From Thermoplasmata archaeon (lineage in GTDB: Archaea > Thermoplasmatota > Thermoplasmata > Lutacidiplasmatales > UBA184): a stretch of DNA of 8,553 bases. Location of the stretch: positions 1 through 8,553 of the forward strand of contig JAJZGO010000058.1 of assembly GCA_021798415.1 (NCBI GenBank), written 5' to 3'. How positions within the stretch are numbered: the first letter of the stretch is position 1; each line of letters begins with the position of its first letter. The position numbers and the translations under genes were made by a program. Positions 7,748 through 8,553 of this stretch are shown here, one piece after another. Under the pieces are notes generated by a model. The model was given only the letters and a program-made list of their open reading frames with translations. It ran no database searches and was not told where the DNA came from.

Positions 7748-7807
7748 ACCGTGCGCGCGCCTCGTTCCCGCGCGTCGGCTCCGGTCCGCCGCCGAGCGGG
7801 TCGCGGG

Positions 7808-7871
7808 GCCCCGGTCGGAACCGGCGGGACGAGGGGCAGCCGTGTCGCCCCTCCCGCCGGTGCCCCGGTCG
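7808..7871. repeat. Strong hairpin flanked by 10-base direct repeats
   Basis: An inverted repeat occupies 7820-7861. The outer 10 base pairs are perfect (ACCGGCGGGA / TCCCGCCGGT). A 3-base bulge (7830-7832) follows, then 5 more pairs (GGGGC / GCCCC) and a 9-base loop (7838-7846). The 10-base direct repeat GCCCCGGTCG lies on both sides, at 7808-7817 and 7862-7871. The element sits between the stop of the 7916 gene and the hisS promoter, 55 bases after that stop. A role in RNA 3' end formation or stability is possible; no T-tract supports a classical terminator. It lies in the spacer that otherwise holds only the hisS promoter. Confidence 0.55.
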
Positions 7872-7915
7872 CTCGGGCCGATGCGGCCGTTGGGGCCATC
7901 GACCGCCCGCGGCGC

Positions 7916-8553
7916 CTACGCCGGCGGCGACGAGCGCAACGATCCCGCGAGGTCGGGCGGGCCGAGCTCCTCCGGGGGTGAGATCCCTTCGACGAACGAC
8001 CTCAGGTGGCGATAGGCGATCACGGTCCCGACGAAGTTGCGTTGCCGCAGCTCCTCGGCGACCTTCTTGAGCTCCTTGACCGCCGGAGCGACGTCCGCGC
8101 CGCTCGCCCGCATCTCGACCAGCCGGTCGCGCAGCCGCTTGAGGTCGGCGAAGAACCGCGGCTCGAGCAGGGTCCAGAGCGCGACCGCCGCCCGGGCGAG
8201 GAGCCGCTCCGCATCGGTACGGCGCCCTTCGCCGAAGCACTTTCGCCCCTCCTCGAGCGGTCCGGTCGCGGGCGCCGGGTCGCCGCCGAGGTCGCGGAGG
8301 GTCTGGACGAGGAGGTCGCACTCGGTGACGAGGATCCGGCCGACCTCCCACTCCTCCTCGAGACGGCCGAGTTCGTCGCGGACGTGGACGAGCCGGCGCT
8401 GGGCCCCGCTCATGTCGCCGACCGCGATCGCGCGTCGGATCGCCTCGAGCTCGACGTCGGCGCTCGGGACCGGGACGAGCTGGGCGAGCTCGTTGCGCCG
8501 TGCGAGCGTTGCCTCGTACTCCTCGGCGACCGAGCTCGCGATGTGGACGAACA
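7916..8553 (-). CDS. Helical-repeat protein of unknown function, N-terminus beyond window edge
   Basis: The frame is open from the right edge to TAG at 7916, giving the last 211 residues; an ATG at 8411-8413 is internal and not a convincing start, since similar helical sequence continues upstream of it. I do not recognise the family. The sequence is strongly alpha-helical, rich in Leu, Ala, Arg and Glu, with no membrane segment or Cys cluster. Three units of about 60-63 residues can be aligned by eye: an acidic D preceded by small residues (D32, D91, D153), a first helix (near 36-45, 98-108, 160-171), a short turn (GDMSGA, GRRTDA, RNFVGT), and a second helix beginning near residues 50, 114 and 177. 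This looks like TPR-type or coiled-coil hairpins used for protein binding. The last 20 residues are Pro/Ser-rich. It is on the same strand as hisS but 196 bases away, and hisS has its own promoter. Confidence 0.75.
   Translation of the reverse strand, partial: FVHIASSVAEEYEATLARRNELAQLVPVPSADVELEAIRRAIAVGDMSGAQRRLVHVRDELGRLEEEWEVGRILVTECDLLVQTLRDLGGDPAPATGPLEEGRKCFGEGRRTDAERLLARAAVALWTLLEPRFFADLKRLRDRLVEMRASGADVAPAVKELKKVAEELRQRNFVGTVIAYRHLRSFVEGISPPEELGPPDLAGSLRSSPPA

Noticed and set aside
7720..7899. 60-codon N-terminal extension of hisS starting at 7899
   Set aside because: The extension is Ala/Pro/Arg low complexity, overlaps the hairpin and the TATA-like box, and would make the protein longer than normal. 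GTG 7719 gives a standard HisRS start.
6715..8070. 451-codon plus-strand open frame opposite hisS
   Set aside because: It is the mirror of a well-supported HisRS; composition is Glu/Arg/Val/Pro-rich with no motif, as expected from high-GC antisense frames.

Overview
This high-GC window looks archaeal, most likely a GC-rich euryarchaeon of the Thermoplasmatota type. The lineage is an inference. Four observations support it: an archaeal Lsm (Sm-like) protein, a CTP-dependent riboflavin kinase with an N-terminal helix-turn-helix (an enzyme known only from archaea), a radical-SAM protein of the archaeosine tRNA-modification family, and AT-rich TATA-like boxes 24 to 27 bases upstream of several start codons, as expected for leaderless archaeal transcripts. 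DnaK is also present, as in many mesophilic euryarchaea that acquired it from bacteria.

Layout. Positions 1-1584 (+) carry the 3' four-fifths of dnaK, which enters from the left edge. It converges on a citrate synthase gene (1601-2725, -). An 83-base divergent intergenic region (2726-2808) holds promoters for both directions and a long interrupted inverted repeat around the rightward TATA-like box. From there a compact + strand operon runs lsm - ribK - raSEA-like - nadE (2809-5583), with a 5-base gap and then two 4-base ATGA overlaps. A separate promoter then precedes a gene at 5676-6560 for an archaeal homologue of human CDIN1/C15orf41, a PD-(D/E)XK nuclease-like protein with a TPD motif. 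Its 3' end overlaps, tail to tail, the 3' end of hisS (6418-7719, -). After a 196-base spacer containing a strong hairpin between two direct repeats comes the 3' part of a minus-strand gene (7916-8553, cut by the right edge). It encodes a helical protein of unknown function built from repeats of about 60 residues.

How the genes fit together. Most are housekeeping: protein folding (DnaK), carbon entry to the TCA cycle (citrate synthase), FMN synthesis (RibK), NAD synthesis (NadE), tRNA modification (RaSEA-like), tRNA charging (HisRS) and RNA binding (Lsm). I see no defence system, mobile element, CRISPR array, tRNA or rRNA. The most interesting items are the CDIN1-like nuclease with intact catalytic motifs, the candidate operator in front of the lsm-ribK operon (possibly read by the HTH of RibK itself), the Asp-to-Glu change at the catalytic position of citrate synthase, and the overprinted C-terminal tail of the nuclease.
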